From positions 96,253,321 through 96,317,320 of the forward strand of contig OY726566.1 of assembly GCA_963383645.1 (NCBI GenBank): 64,000 bases of DNA. Direction: 5' to 3'. Under the pieces are notes generated by a model. The model saw only the letters and a list, made by a program, of their open reading frames with translations, did not search any database and had not been told where the DNA came from. Positions 1-8,657 of this stretch are shown here, piece after piece (within the stretch, counting starts at the first letter, position 1; every line of letters begins with the position of its first letter). Source of the stretch: Muscardinus avellanarius. Taxonomy: Eukaryota; Chordata; Mammalia; Rodentia; Gliridae. The position numbers and the translations under genes were made by a program.

Positions 1-395
1 ACCTATAATATTTCTTATAATTGCATGCACATATATGTTATGTAAAAACATAAAATCTAAAAATAGGAATTCTGCTTTAAATTAAATATGACATAAAATT
101 ACAAGTGGAGGGACAAAATAAATCTATTTTTGCAGGATCCTTGCAGTATATCAGATGTGGTATACATTATAGAAATATGAAGTAAACCCTAAAGGTAATG
201 AGGTACAGCTAATGAACTTATACAAACTATAAAAATGAAATCATAAAAACTGAAAACAACTATTTGGCTGGTAGATTTAAGCCTTACTATAATAATAAAT
301 GAATACCAATTGTTTAAGTTCACCAATAAAAGCCAAAGATATTCAGAATAAATAAGTTAGACCTATTGAAATCTTTCTCTAAAACTCACTTAAAT
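1..395 (+). mobile_element. Ancient L1 (L1M-like) fragment
   Basis: AT-rich sequence resembling the noncoding part of old mammalian L1M elements around the ORF1/ORF2 junction. The sense strand carries the typical degenerate blocks 'gtaaaccctaaaggtaat', 'aaaatgaaatcataaaaac' and 'caccaataaaagccaaag' in the right order. There is no open frame. The piece ends at the SINE that follows. Confidence 0.5.
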
Positions 396-580
396 CTGGG
401 CATGGTGGTACGTGCTTATTAATCCAGTACTGGAGATGGTGAAACAAGATAACTGCAGGTTCACAGCAGCTTCAGAAATTTAGTGAGGCCCTCTGCAACT
501 TTGTGAGACCCTGTTTAAAAATAAAATAGGTCTGGGGGTTTAGCTGCAAAGTAGAATGCCCCTAAGGTTAATCCCCAGTA
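396..580 (+). mobile_element. Dimeric SINE, subfamily A, old copy
   Basis: Left half starts 'ctgggcatggtggtacgtgc'. The linker is 'gagaccctgtttaaaaataaa' shortened, and the right half reads 'gggggtttagctgcaaagtagaatgcccc' in diverged form, ending in 'ccccagta'. There are many substitutions, so it is an old insertion. No target-site duplication is obvious. Confidence 0.8.
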
Positions 581-599
581 TGACAAAAATCTCAATTAA

Positions 600-2330
600 A
601 TATAATAGTATATTTTATAGTACATATTTGCTTGATGCAGACAGAAAACAAAACGTGGTCAAGAGACAAAGCAATGAACACAACCAGACTCAAAGAGGAC
701 TGAATTGTTGTAATTTTAGACAAGCATTTAAAAATATCTGTGATTGATGCACTCAAGATTTCAGTGGAAGAAAATGATAATAATGCAACAATATGCATAG
801 AACTTAAACAGAAGAATCAAACCCATAAGAAAAAATTCAAAGGGATATGCTAGAAATTAAAATAATAGAAAAAGAAATATAGACTCACTTTGACAGACTC
901 GTCAGCAAACTCCAAACAATTCAGATAAGTATCCATGAATTTATAGATTTGTCTAATGGAACTACTCAACATAAACACAAAATAACAAAAACAAAAACAG
1001 CATCACAAGTTGTGGAACAACATGAAGTGAGTTAACACATCAATTTCCAAACTTACTGGTTTACCAACCTCTTTTCAGAAAAAAAGAAAATATGTGATCC
1101 CTTGGGTGCTTCCACTACCCCCTTATCTTCACTCAATGCCCCTTAACTGCACCAAAGGGCATCATTGCTGCCCTGGATCCTTTTGGCACTGACTCCCTGA
1201 GACAGGATCACCTACTTTAGGAATCTCTGAAATTCTTCTAAGAATGAAGAGAGAAAGAATAAAGAAGGGGAAATATTTGTTGAGAAAAGGGCTCAGAATT
1301 TTCTAAAAATAAAAAATCAAACTATAGATATAAAATAAATGTGCATTCCATAAAAGACAGAAACAAAGAAAATAATAAACACGCATACATTCCTAGATCC
1401 TTCACATTCCATTAGCTTGAAATAAAAGACAGCACAAATGCCTTAAAAGTAATCAAAGTAAACTATACATGACTTCTACAGGAAGCCAAGAAATATGACA
1501 GACTTCTTGTCAGAAAAGTCCAAGAAACATGAATCACCATGTCTAAAGCACTGAAATTAAAATAGTATAAACTACAAATTTTATAAATAGTGAAAATAGC
1601 AAAAGAAGTGATTTTTCAGTATAAATTAAAATTCTTTCTCTATAAGTGACAATATTTATAGTCAAAATAGCTAGAGAAGTGATTTTTTGAGACAAACTAA
1701 AGCAGAGAAGGCATGGCCAGTGACTTGTCACACAAGAAATGCTTTTTAAAATGGTCTTTAGGAAGGCCTGAGTATATCAATTAAAAATTTAGATCTACAG
1801 AAACAAATAGATATTTTCTAAATGGTTAATATAAATATAAATATAAAAGTTGTTTTACAAAGCTTTAGTTGCTTTAAGCCATTTTACTGCCTAAGATATG
1901 TAATAGCAATACATTTTTTAATTTATAGCTATGAACTAATAACATGTGTAACAATACTATGAAAATAAGAGAAAGTGATCTACTGTATTTGAAAGATTCT
2001 TATACTTTATGCAAAACCATATAATATCATTTGAAATATTTTGATAGAGTATGAATAATTAAAGGTACATATTATAAACCTTATGGTAACCGTAAAATAT
2101 TATAATTCACTAATAGGCATCACATGTAATCCTATAAACATAAAATTAATTCAAATGCTTCCAGAAAAAAATAAGAATAAAGAAAGAACAGATGAAGGAC
2201 ATAGTATGTTCATGGGAATCTAAAGCTGGTTAGAGTAAAATTGATCAAATTATGTCTTTATATATGGATGAATATAGCATAATAAAACCCACCATCCTGT
2301 ATATTTAATACACACCTATAAATTAGTTGT
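600..2330 (+). mobile_element. Ancient L1M-like 5'/ORF1-region remnant
   Basis: Degenerate sense L1. At 790-1000 the sequence resembles an old ORF1 coiled-coil region. At 1790-2150 it matches the L1M inter-ORF pattern ('agatctacagaaacaaatag', then 'ggtacatattataaacc'). That last pattern also occurs at 180-230, so at least two sense copies lie in tandem. No frame is open. 1100-1330 is unassigned and may be unrelated. Confidence 0.45.
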
Positions 2331-2464
2331 TTTCAAAAATATTCCAGCTTAGCAAAAAAATAAAAATCAGGAGGAAAAGAAAATCACTCAATGTAATCCA
2401 CCATTTCAACATGAATAGAAAAGGTTTTAATCATCTCAGTAGGAGAAATGTCATTTAACAATTT

Positions 2465-3290
2465 TCTTTTGCTTTTTTCCATATTTTTATTAGTGTATTG
2501 TATTTATACATCATAATGGGGTAAAAAATAAAGCTTGTGTAGACATAGATATACATATCACCCAGCCATCCCCCACCAAGTCCCCACCTCACTCCCTCCC
2601 TATTACTCCCTCCCATTCTAGGCTTGGTGGTTGACTTCGATATGAGTAAGTATATCATGCACTTTAAAACATTTCCCTCTTAGCCGGGTGTGGTGGCGCA
2701 CGCTTGTAATCCCAGCATTCGGAAGGCTGAGACCGGAGGATCGTGGTTCAAGGACAGCCTCAGCTACTTAGTGATGCCCTCTGCAACTCAGTGAGACCCG
2801 GTTTCAAAATAAAGAATAAAAAATAGGGCAGGGGTTGTAGCTCGGAGGTCAAATGCCCCTAGGTTCCATCCCTAGACCCGCAAAAATAAATAAATAAAAT
2901 AAATAAAACGTTTCCTTCTCCCCTCCTCCCATCCCCACAGTTAGGTTGCCTTATTTGCTCCTCTATAGGATCTCCTTTTTCACCTGGAGTTTCTCCTATT
3001 AATCCTTTCTCCCTAGCTTTCCCATATTAGGAAAAGCATCCAATTCCTTACTTTTTGCTACTGACTAATCTCACTTAGCATAATGTCCTCCAGTTCCATC
3101 CATTTTCCTATAAATTATATAATTGTGTTTTTCTTAATGGCTGAGTAAAATTCCATTGTGTACATATCCCACAGTTTTGTAATCCATTCATCTGTTGATG
3201 GACATCTTGGCTGGTTCCATAGTTTGGCTATGGTGAATTGTGCAGCTATGAACATAGATACACATGCATTCGTTTGGTAGCAACAATTAG
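2465..3290 (-). mobile_element. Antisense L1 3' end (3' UTR plus ORF2 tail)
   Basis: Reads in reverse as an L1 3' end. 'ttttattagtgtattgta' at 2484 is the complement of the tail 'caatacactaataaaa'. A C-rich tract follows, complementary to the G-rich 3' UTR, and then the ORF2 tail complement ('cacttagcataatgtcctcc', 'cattcatctgttgatggaca'). 5'-truncated, as most L1 copies are. It is split by the SINE at 2683-2904. A short 'aacaatt' repeat on both sides may be the target duplication. Confidence 0.75.
2683..2904 (+). mobile_element. Dimeric SINE, subfamily A, with target-site duplication
   Basis: Full-length dimer. The left half begins 'gccgggtgtggtggcgcacg' and the right half is 'ggggttgtagctcggaggtc' with an (AAAT)n tail. 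It is flanked by a 15-bp near-perfect duplication: 'aaaacatttccctct' at 2667-2681 and 'aaaacgtttccttct' at 2905-2919. Inserted into the antisense L1. Confidence 0.9.
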
Positions 3291-3661
3291 CAAAAGTAAA
3301 ACTCTCACTAAACTTGTTAGAGAAGAATTTTTAATTTGGTAAATATTACAAAATTTAAAGCATTGAAAAACCATAGTAATAGTGAAAGACCAAATAAGTT
3401 CCACCTAAAATCAGAAAAAAAGCATAAATGTCTGCTCTCAGCACTTTTATTCAGTCATAGCAAAAATATCAGCCAATGAAATTAGAGCAAAAAAGTGTAT
3501 ATAAATTTTAATTAAAAATATAATTAACTTGATGTAAATGATCATTTTGTTTAAAATTACATTTTGCATTTAAAAACTACTAGAGCTAGTAATTGCATTT
3601 AGCAAGGACACAGAATACAAGACTGTTACAAAAATAGTATATTTTTCTATGAACTATGATT

Positions 3662-3677
3662 AGAAATTGAAATGGGA
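3662..3677 (+). repeat. Left target-site duplication of composite L1
   Basis: The 16-bp sequence agaaattgaaatggga is repeated exactly at 7329-7344. It belongs to the host L1 and brackets the whole inserted unit. Confidence 0.85.
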
Positions 3678-4471
3678 GAGACTTCCGGGAAGATGGCGAC
3701 CGAGAAAAGCGGGGCTTAAGAGTCCCGCTAACAACCAATCTCCATTACCACAAAAAGAGCGCCTTTCATAGCCAGAAAACACCATCACCAGAAAAACAAA
3801 AAAACCACCAGGCTCCAGAGAGAAAGCGGACTGAGAACAGAGCTCAGGGCCACAGAGGAGACACACGCACCCGAGGACGCGGCAGCAGCGCCATACTGCC
3901 GGCGGCAGCGGCGAACTCAGCGGACGGCTACAGCAAGCCGAGGTGAGCTGATGCGGAACAACCAGGCGGGATCTTTCGGCGCAGACAGCATTTAAAGCTC
4001 CCAGTGGCTGAGCTCAGCACACGCTGCAGGGATTCAGAGTGGAAATCAAAACCAGAGAAGAAAAAATACGCCAGCCTCATGGCCGAGGGCGTGGCAGAGG
4101 CGCCATATTGCCACCGGCAGCGGCAGCAGCAGTGAATTCACCGAGTCCAGTACAGCTACATCTACGTACTCAAGAACAGTGAGTCAAATTGCGGGCCACA
4201 GAGGAGAAATCCCAGTATTGTGCCTCCTGGGACTTGACCCAGTGAGGGAGTGGTGGTGGCAGAGATATCACACCATAGGAGAGCGTGCAACCTGGCACCC
4301 CCCATAGGTTAAAGCAGCCTCTATCGACTCCCTGGGTCGGAGACTCTGTGATACAACCCAGTAAAGGAGTAGTAGGGTCTGAGATAATACAGACTCGAGA
4401 TCCAGAGCACCTTAAGTGAAGCCATAGTGACCCAAGGGAAGAACCCAGAGAAGGCACAAACCTCCGAAATC
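3678..4471 (+). promoter_or_regulatory. L1 5' UTR / internal promoter
   Basis: A GC-rich leader opening 'gagacttccgggaagatggc'. AAGATGGCG at 3690-3698 is a YY1 site starting at base 13 of the element, the same place as in human L1, where YY1 sets the start of transcription. Two more YY1-like sites lie in reverse, CGCCATACT at 3889-3897 and CGCCATATT at 4101-4109, both in CGG/CAG-rich surroundings 212 bp apart, which suggests an imperfect internal duplication. 'ccacagaggaga' also recurs at about 3850 and 4197. The 5' end appears complete. Confidence 0.75.
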
Positions 4472-5389
4472 ATGGGAAAGAGGAATAACACTGAAGTAAT
4501 GAATGTGCACAACCCCACAACATCAGAACCTGATAAAACAGAAAATCAGAGATTTCTAGAAGATCAAATCAGGAAAATAACTGTAGAAATAATAGAGGTG
4601 CTTCGAAAAGAACTCAGAGAGAGCCAAAAAGAGATAAAGGATGCAATTAATGAAGTAAAGGCCTCAATTCAAAGCACAAACAACCGATTAGACCACATGG
4701 AGAACAGAATCTCGCTCTTAGAAGATGAGCAATCCAAAAATGAATGCATAGTTTCTAATCTAGAAAAAGATATCCAACAGCAGGAATCTGACATTGAAGA
4801 AATATGGGCCCATCTTAAGAGAGCTAACCTAAGAATAATTGGAATAGAGGAGGGAAAAGAAAGTGATACCAAAGGGATCAACAATCTCTTCAAGGAAGTA
4901 ATAGCAGAAAATTTTCCAAATATAGAGCAAGAGGTTGATACACAGATCCAGGAAACTTATAGAACTCCCTTTAGACAGGATCCGAGAAGAGGATCCCCAT
5001 GCCACATAATTGTCAAAATGACCAATGTGGAAGCCAAGCAGAGAATCTTAAAGGCAACAAAAACAAAGGGCCAAGTGACATTCAGAGGCAAACCAATTAG
5101 AATCACTCCAGACTTCCCAAACCAAGTCATGAGAGCCAGAAGGGCTTGGAGTAACATATTCCAAACTCTGAAAGAAAACAACTTCCAGCCAAAAATTTCC
5201 TATCCAGCAAAACTTTCTATCAAATTAGATGGAGAAATAAGAAGCTTCCATGACAAACAGAAACTGAAGGAATTTATGTCTTCAAAACCAGCGCTAGAGA
5301 AAATACTCAAAGAGATTAACTACAAAGAAGAAATAGGTAACACTCACCAGAACCAGAGAAACAAGAGTTTCCATCCAACAGACAACTAA
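4472..5389 (+). CDS. L1 ORF1 protein (RNA-binding chaperone), intact
   Basis: A 305-residue open frame ending in TAA. ORF1p trimerises, coats L1 RNA and acts as a nucleic-acid chaperone in the cytoplasmic ribonucleoprotein. I choose the ATG at 4472 (MGKRNN...), since L1 ORF1 proteins typically begin MGK. The open frame extends 15 codons upstream but only from a GTG. Residues about 25-115 form a heptad-rich coiled coil. The RRM runs from NLRIIGI (119-125) through PCHIIVKM (176-183) to about 215. The C-terminal domain carries ARRAW (222-226) and ISYPAKLS (242-249). Human ORF1p is 338 residues, so this is near full length with a shorter N-terminus. No stop or frameshift is seen, which argues for recent insertion or purifying selection. 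No ORF2 follows. Confidence 0.9.
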   Translation: MGKRNNTEVMNVHNPTTSEPDKTENQRFLEDQIRKITVEIIEVLRKELRESQKEIKDAINEVKASIQSTNNRLDHMENRISLLEDEQSKNECIVSNLEKDIQQQESDIEEIWAHLKRANLRIIGIEEGKESDTKGINNLFKEVIAENFPNIEQEVDTQIQETYRTPFRQDPRRGSPCHIIVKMTNVEAKQRILKATKTKGQVTFRGKPIRITPDFPNQVMRARRAWSNIFQTLKENNFQPKISYPAKLSIKLDGEIRSFHDKQKLKEFMSSKPALEKILKEINYKEEIGNTHQNQRNKSFHPTDN

Positions 5390-6274
5390 GATTGGTTATC
5401 TGTGGAGATTCATTATTTATGTTAGTCTTTTACCTATCTCTAAATTGTATTGTTTGCCTTTATTGTTGTTAATTTTTAGGATTTCTAGTTGGAATATTAA
5501 TATACCTTCAGATATAGCATTTGGAAATATTTTATCCAATTCTATTAGTAACTTTTAACTCTGTTTACATTGTCTTTGGATATACAATATTTTCTTTTAT
5601 TTTTTAGGGAGTTTGTATATTCTTCTGTTGCCTGTGCCATTGAAATCATATCCAAGAAATCACTGCCAATTTCAATGTTGTGAGGTTTTATGACCCAGAT
5701 TTTCTCCTAAAAGTTTATAGTCTTAAGATTTATATTTAGGTCTTTTATCTAGTTTGAGTTAATACTTGTATGTGGGATTAGGTAAGGGTCCAATTTTATT
5801 CTTTTCCATGTAATTATTATTTTTCAACAATATTTAGTTAAAAGATTATTATTTCCACCACCAAATCTTCGTGGAAACCTTGTCAAAAATAACTTGACAA
5901 TATAGGGAAGAAGTTAGCTCTAGGCTTGTATTTAACTCCAATGGTCTATATATCTGCCTTTAGAACAGTACTACACTGTTTCAATTATTGTAGCTTTATA
6001 TGGTTTGAAATCAGAAAATATACATCTTCTAGCTTTGTTTTTGCTTTGAGATTGTTTTGGGTATCTAGAGTCCATATTCCATATCAGGATAGATTTTTTT
6101 CTGAAAAATAAATATATGATAGTTTCACCTAAAAAAAAGAAAAAAATATTCTCTGGTAAGAAAGAAAGCAAAAAGAAATAATGAAATGTTATCTTTAAGT
6201 CATCAAAAGCTTGGTATCAGACAAATAAAACTGTTATGTGAGATTATCATTTTTAATTTTGGATAAATTGCTAT
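5390..6274 (+). other. Filler between ORF1 and L1 3' UTR (no ORF2)
   Basis: ORF2 should begin soon after the ORF1 stop. Instead there are 885 bp of AT-rich noncoding DNA. 5390-5600 and 6110-6274 are unrecognised, and the middle is an old antisense L1 piece. Its divergence from L1 consensus contrasts with the intact ORF1, so the filler was old when it joined the element. The junction lies within a few bases of the ORF1 stop. It could come from splicing or recombination in the source element. Confidence 0.6.
5600..6110 (-). mobile_element. Old antisense L1 ORF2 fragment inside the filler
   Basis: Reads as the complement of the 3' half of L1 ORF2. Landmarks are 'ttgcctgtgccattgaaatc', 'tgaggttttatgacccagat', 'ggtaagggtccaattttatt', 'ccttgtcaaaaataacttga' and 'caattattgtagctttat', in the expected order. 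It is clearly more diverged than the flanking L1 parts. Confidence 0.75.
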
Positions 6275-6470
6275 AATACTAGATGTCAACCACTAAGCCA
6301 AGCATGGGAGGGAGGGATGGGGAGAGAATGGGGTGGGGATCGGGTGGGGGCTGACTGGGCGATGTGTGCATGTATGTCTACAAAAGTTTGTATCCCACTA
6401 TGATGTATGAATACAGTGCACCAATAAAATAAAATTAAAAAAAATTAAAGTAAAAAAAAAAAAAAAAAAA
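6275..6470 (+). other. L1 3' UTR with poly(A) signal and tail
   Basis: Starts 'gatgtcaaccactaagccaa', the complement of a block at about 2620-2640 in the antisense L1. A G-rich tract follows (6306-6359), then 'gcatgtatgtctacaaaagt', 'caccaataaaa' (AATAAA at 6423-6428) and an A19 run at 6452-6470. The same tail motif is seen at 15305-15410 and in reverse at several other places, so it is the standard 3' end of the local L1 lineage. Confidence 0.85.
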
Positions 6471-6588
6471 GAGACCCTGTTTCCAAATAAAAAAATGTAA
6501 AATTGGTCTGGGAGTGTAGCCCAGAGGCAGAAGGGCTTCCAGGAACTCCAGTACCACCAAAAAAATAAAAAAATAAAAAAAAAACCCA
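6471..6588 (+). mobile_element. SINE subfamily B, 5'-truncated
   Basis: Begins in the linker 'gagaccctgtttccaaataa', then 'ggtctgggagtgtagcccag' and 'gggcttccaggaactccagt', with an A-rich tail. The left half is missing. It abuts the A19 run exactly. Confidence 0.85.
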
Positions 6589-6774
6589 TAGTTTTCTTGC
6601 CCAAGAGCCAAAGAATTTTGTAAGAGCAGCATCAAAGTGATCATATATTATCTCTCCTGGACAAGAAGGAAAGAAAAAATTTCCCTGAATATAGTGCTTC
6701 TATCCTATTGTTTCTAAAAACTGATTCAGTGAAAATTTGTTGCATCAGCACTGTGCCTTAGAGTAACAGGGTGA

Positions 6775-6843
6775 TTTCAAAATAAAATACAGCCGGGGGT
6801 GTAGTTCAGATGTAGAATGCCCCTGGGTTCAATCCCCAGTACC
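6775..6843 (+). mobile_element. SINE subfamily A, right half only
   Basis: 'ccgggggtgtagttcagatg' followed by 'tagaatgcccctgggttcaa' and 'tccccagtacc'. The B box GGTTCAATCC is intact. The left half is lost except for 'tttcaaaataaa' of the linker. Its 3' end is interrupted by the next SINE. Confidence 0.85.
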
Positions 6844-7071
6844 TTTTTTTTTTTTTTTTTTTTTGCAGTACTGAGGATAGAACCCAGGGGTATTCTACCT
6901 CTAAAATACACTCCCTGCCCTATTTTTGTATTCTTTATTTTAAAACAAGGTCTCACTAAGTTGCAGAGGTTCTCACTAAGTAACTGATGTTGAGGCTGTA
7001 TGTGAACCATGATCCTCCTGTCTCAGCCTCCCAAGTACTTGGATTACAAGTGTGTGCCACCATGCCCGGCC
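6844..7071 (-). mobile_element. SINE subfamily A, antisense, full length
   Basis: Opens with a T-rich run (complement of the A tail), then 'gcagtactgaggatagaacc' and ends 'ccaccatgcccggc'. The direct repeat 'ccccagtacc' at 6834-6843 and 7070-7079 shows that it landed in the 3' end of the preceding SINE copy. Confidence 0.9.
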
Positions 7072-7079
7072 CCAGTACC

Positions 7080-7300
7080 ATTTATTTACTTATTTACTAT
7101 ATTGCGGATCTGGGGATGGAACTCAGAGGCATTTGACCTCCAAGCTATACCCCCTGCCCAATTTTTTATTCTTTATTTTGAAACAGAGTCTCACTGAGTT
7201 GCAGAGGGCCTCACTAAGTAGCTGAGGCTGTCCGCGAACCGCAATCCTCAGGTCTCAGCCTCCCTAATGCTGGGATTACAAGTGTGCGCCACCATGCCCC
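7080..7300 (-). mobile_element. SINE subfamily A, antisense, second copy
   Basis: T-rich (TTTA/CTTA) tail complement at 7080-7100, then 'gggatggaactcagaggcat', the linker complement, 'gtccgcgaaccgcaatcctc' and 'gcgccaccatgccc'. The same orientation and close spacing to the previous copy make an antisense pair. Confidence 0.9.
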
Positions 7301-7328
7301 GCCCCGCTCCCCCCAAAAAAAAAAAAAA

Positions 7329-7344
7329 AGAAATTGAAATGGGA
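7329..7344 (+). repeat. Right target-site duplication of composite L1
   Basis: Exact 16-bp copy of 3662-3677, directly after the terminal A tract. Host L1 sequence resumes immediately ('aaacatttcaagtagcaatg'). Confidence 0.85.
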
Positions 7345-7450
7345 AAAACATTTCAAGTAGCAATGATAAATATAAAATTCTTAGATATAAATTTAAAATA
7401 TTTGCATGATCTATATACACTGAAAATTAAAAATACTGATTAAAAGACTT

Positions 7451-7749
7451 GTCAGCCAGTCATGGTGGCACATGCATGTAACCCCAGTATTTGGGAGTCT
7501 GAAACAAAAAGATCACAAGTTCAAAGCTAGCCACAGCAATTTAAGGAAACTTTCTTTTAAATTAAGGCCAGGTGTGGTGGTGGACACTTGTAATCCCCGC
7601 GCTTGGGAGGCAGAGACAGAGGATCGTGCAGGTTTGAAGCCAGCCGCGCACGCTGGCTTAGGAGACCCTGTTTCCAAATAAAAATGTAAAAATAGGTCTG
7701 GGAGTGTAGCCCGGAGGTAGAAGGGCTTCCAGGAACCCCAGTACCACAA

Positions 7750-7793
<44 letters not shown>

Positions 7794-7850
7794 AGTGCTG
7801 GGGGTGTAGCTGAGAGGTAGAATGGCCCTAGGATCAAACCCCACTATCAA
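7451..7850 (+). mobile_element. Old dimeric SINE split by a younger SINE
   Basis: Left half at 7451-7563 ('cagccagtcatggtggcaca', worn) and right half at 7796-7850 ('gctgggggtgtagctgagag') are parts of one subfamily A copy. They are separated by the subfamily B insertion at 7566-7793. A further A-rich tail runs on to about 7910. Confidence 0.7.
7566..7793 (+). mobile_element. SINE subfamily B, full length, (AAAT)n tail
   Basis: 'ggccaggtgtggtggtggac', B box region 'gcaggtttgaagccagcc', linker 'ctgtttccaaataaaaatgt', right half 'ggtctgggagtgtagcccgg'. The tail has expanded to (AAAT)11-12 at 7748-7793. Confidence 0.9.
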
Positions 7851-8210
7851 AAATAAATAAATATATAAATGCATACATAATAAATAAGTAAATAAATAAT
7901 CAAACAAATAAATGGACTCAACAAAGACCTAAATAAATGGCGAGTCAGGGACACCAGAACTAATGAGTATAAAATATGTAATTTCTCATTTTAAAATTTC
8001 TAGAAAAGGAAGCTATTTTTATTGATGGGGATCAATAGTTGCCTAGGAACAAAAGGATTTGGATGGTAGAGGAACATGAGAAAACCTTAAGGGTAATAAA
8101 ATTTATCTTAATTGTGGTGTTGGTTTAAGTGCATAAAATAAAATAGATCATATACTTTAAATATATATGATGCAATTCTTCATACATCCGTTATTTCTCA
8201 GTCATCTCAG

Positions 8211-8657
8211 AATATAGAAAAGCCACGTTCCTATACAAGTCAATTTATACATAAAAAATGTACTGATTGTTTCTTGGCCAGCAAATCCTATAAATGTTAT
8301 ATTTGTTAATGGACTGTGAAATGCCAAATTAAGGAAACAAAAATCTAGCCTACGCATTCAAATTCTTGAAATATTTCTCCACTCTGCTGTAAGATTTCAA
8401 AGTCAAATTGTTATGAATGAGAGATGTAATTAAATGAAAAAGAACAAAAATGTCTGATTTGAGAAAAGGTCAGTCCCCAGGACATTATTTTGCTGATGTA
8501 AAGATCCTATGAGAAAAATTAATCTTCTTCTAGCTTCTACCCTTAAATTAAAATTGCCAGAAACTCAGTGCGCAGTTACAGCTGATTTAGAATTACAGCA
8601 AAGCAATTTAACGTCTTCTCTGATTTTATTTATTTTACAGTATAGGCCTCTATTTTT
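8211..8657. other. Unassigned stretch
   Basis: AT-rich sequence with no recognised repeat or gene. Only short chance reading frames are present. Confidence 0.5.

Larger units (their letters stand above)
3678..7328 (+). mobile_element. Composite HAL1-like (ORF1-only) L1 element
   Basis: A single inserted unit bounded by a perfect 16-bp direct repeat. In order it holds an L1 5' UTR (3678-4471), an intact ORF1 (4472-5389), 885 bp of non-ORF2 filler (5390-6274), an L1 3' UTR with AATAAA and A19 (6275-6470), then extra sequence with SINEs (6471-7315) and a terminal A tract. ORF2, normally close to 4 kb and encoding endonuclease and reverse transcriptase, is absent. It must therefore have been mobilised in trans. 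Half-L1 (HAL1) retrotransposons with only ORF1 are known in mammals, but I cannot tell whether this belongs to a named family. The alternative is a one-off rearranged L1. Confidence 0.65.
6471..7328 (+). other. Candidate 3'-transduced segment
   Basis: Lies after the L1 poly(A) but inside the target-site duplication. It contains a 5'-truncated subfamily B SINE, about 190 bp of unassigned sequence (6589-6774), an ID-type right half and two antisense SINEs, and ends in a run of A (7316-7329) just before the right duplication. L1 read-through past a weak poly(A) signal commonly carries 3' flank in this way. Some SINEs could also be later insertions. Confidence 0.5.
2335..8210 (+). mobile_element. 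Ancient L1 host copy, split by later insertions
   Basis: Four collinear sense pieces of one old L1 are visible. 2340-2460 is an ORF2 reverse-transcriptase-region remnant, 3295-3661 and 7345-7447 are the following ORF2 segment, and 7910-8210 is the 3' end and UTR-like sequence. Alignment to the general L1 order runs smoothly from 3661 to 7345 once the element between is removed. All frames are broken. It served as the landing site for an antisense L1 3' end, the composite half-L1 and several SINEs. Confidence 0.6.

Noticed and set aside
4427..4471. Upstream extension of ORF1 from a GTG
   Set aside because: Not an ATG, and L1 ORF1 proteins start MGK, which fits the ATG at 4472.
5600..6110. Twin-priming inversion of the composite L1
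   Set aside because: Twin priming inverts the 5' part of an insert, but here 5' UTR and ORF1 are sense and only an older, more diverged middle piece is antisense.
6775..6843. tRNA-like sequence with A and B boxes
   Set aside because: It is the ID half of a SINE, repeated throughout the window, and lacks a foldable mature tRNA.
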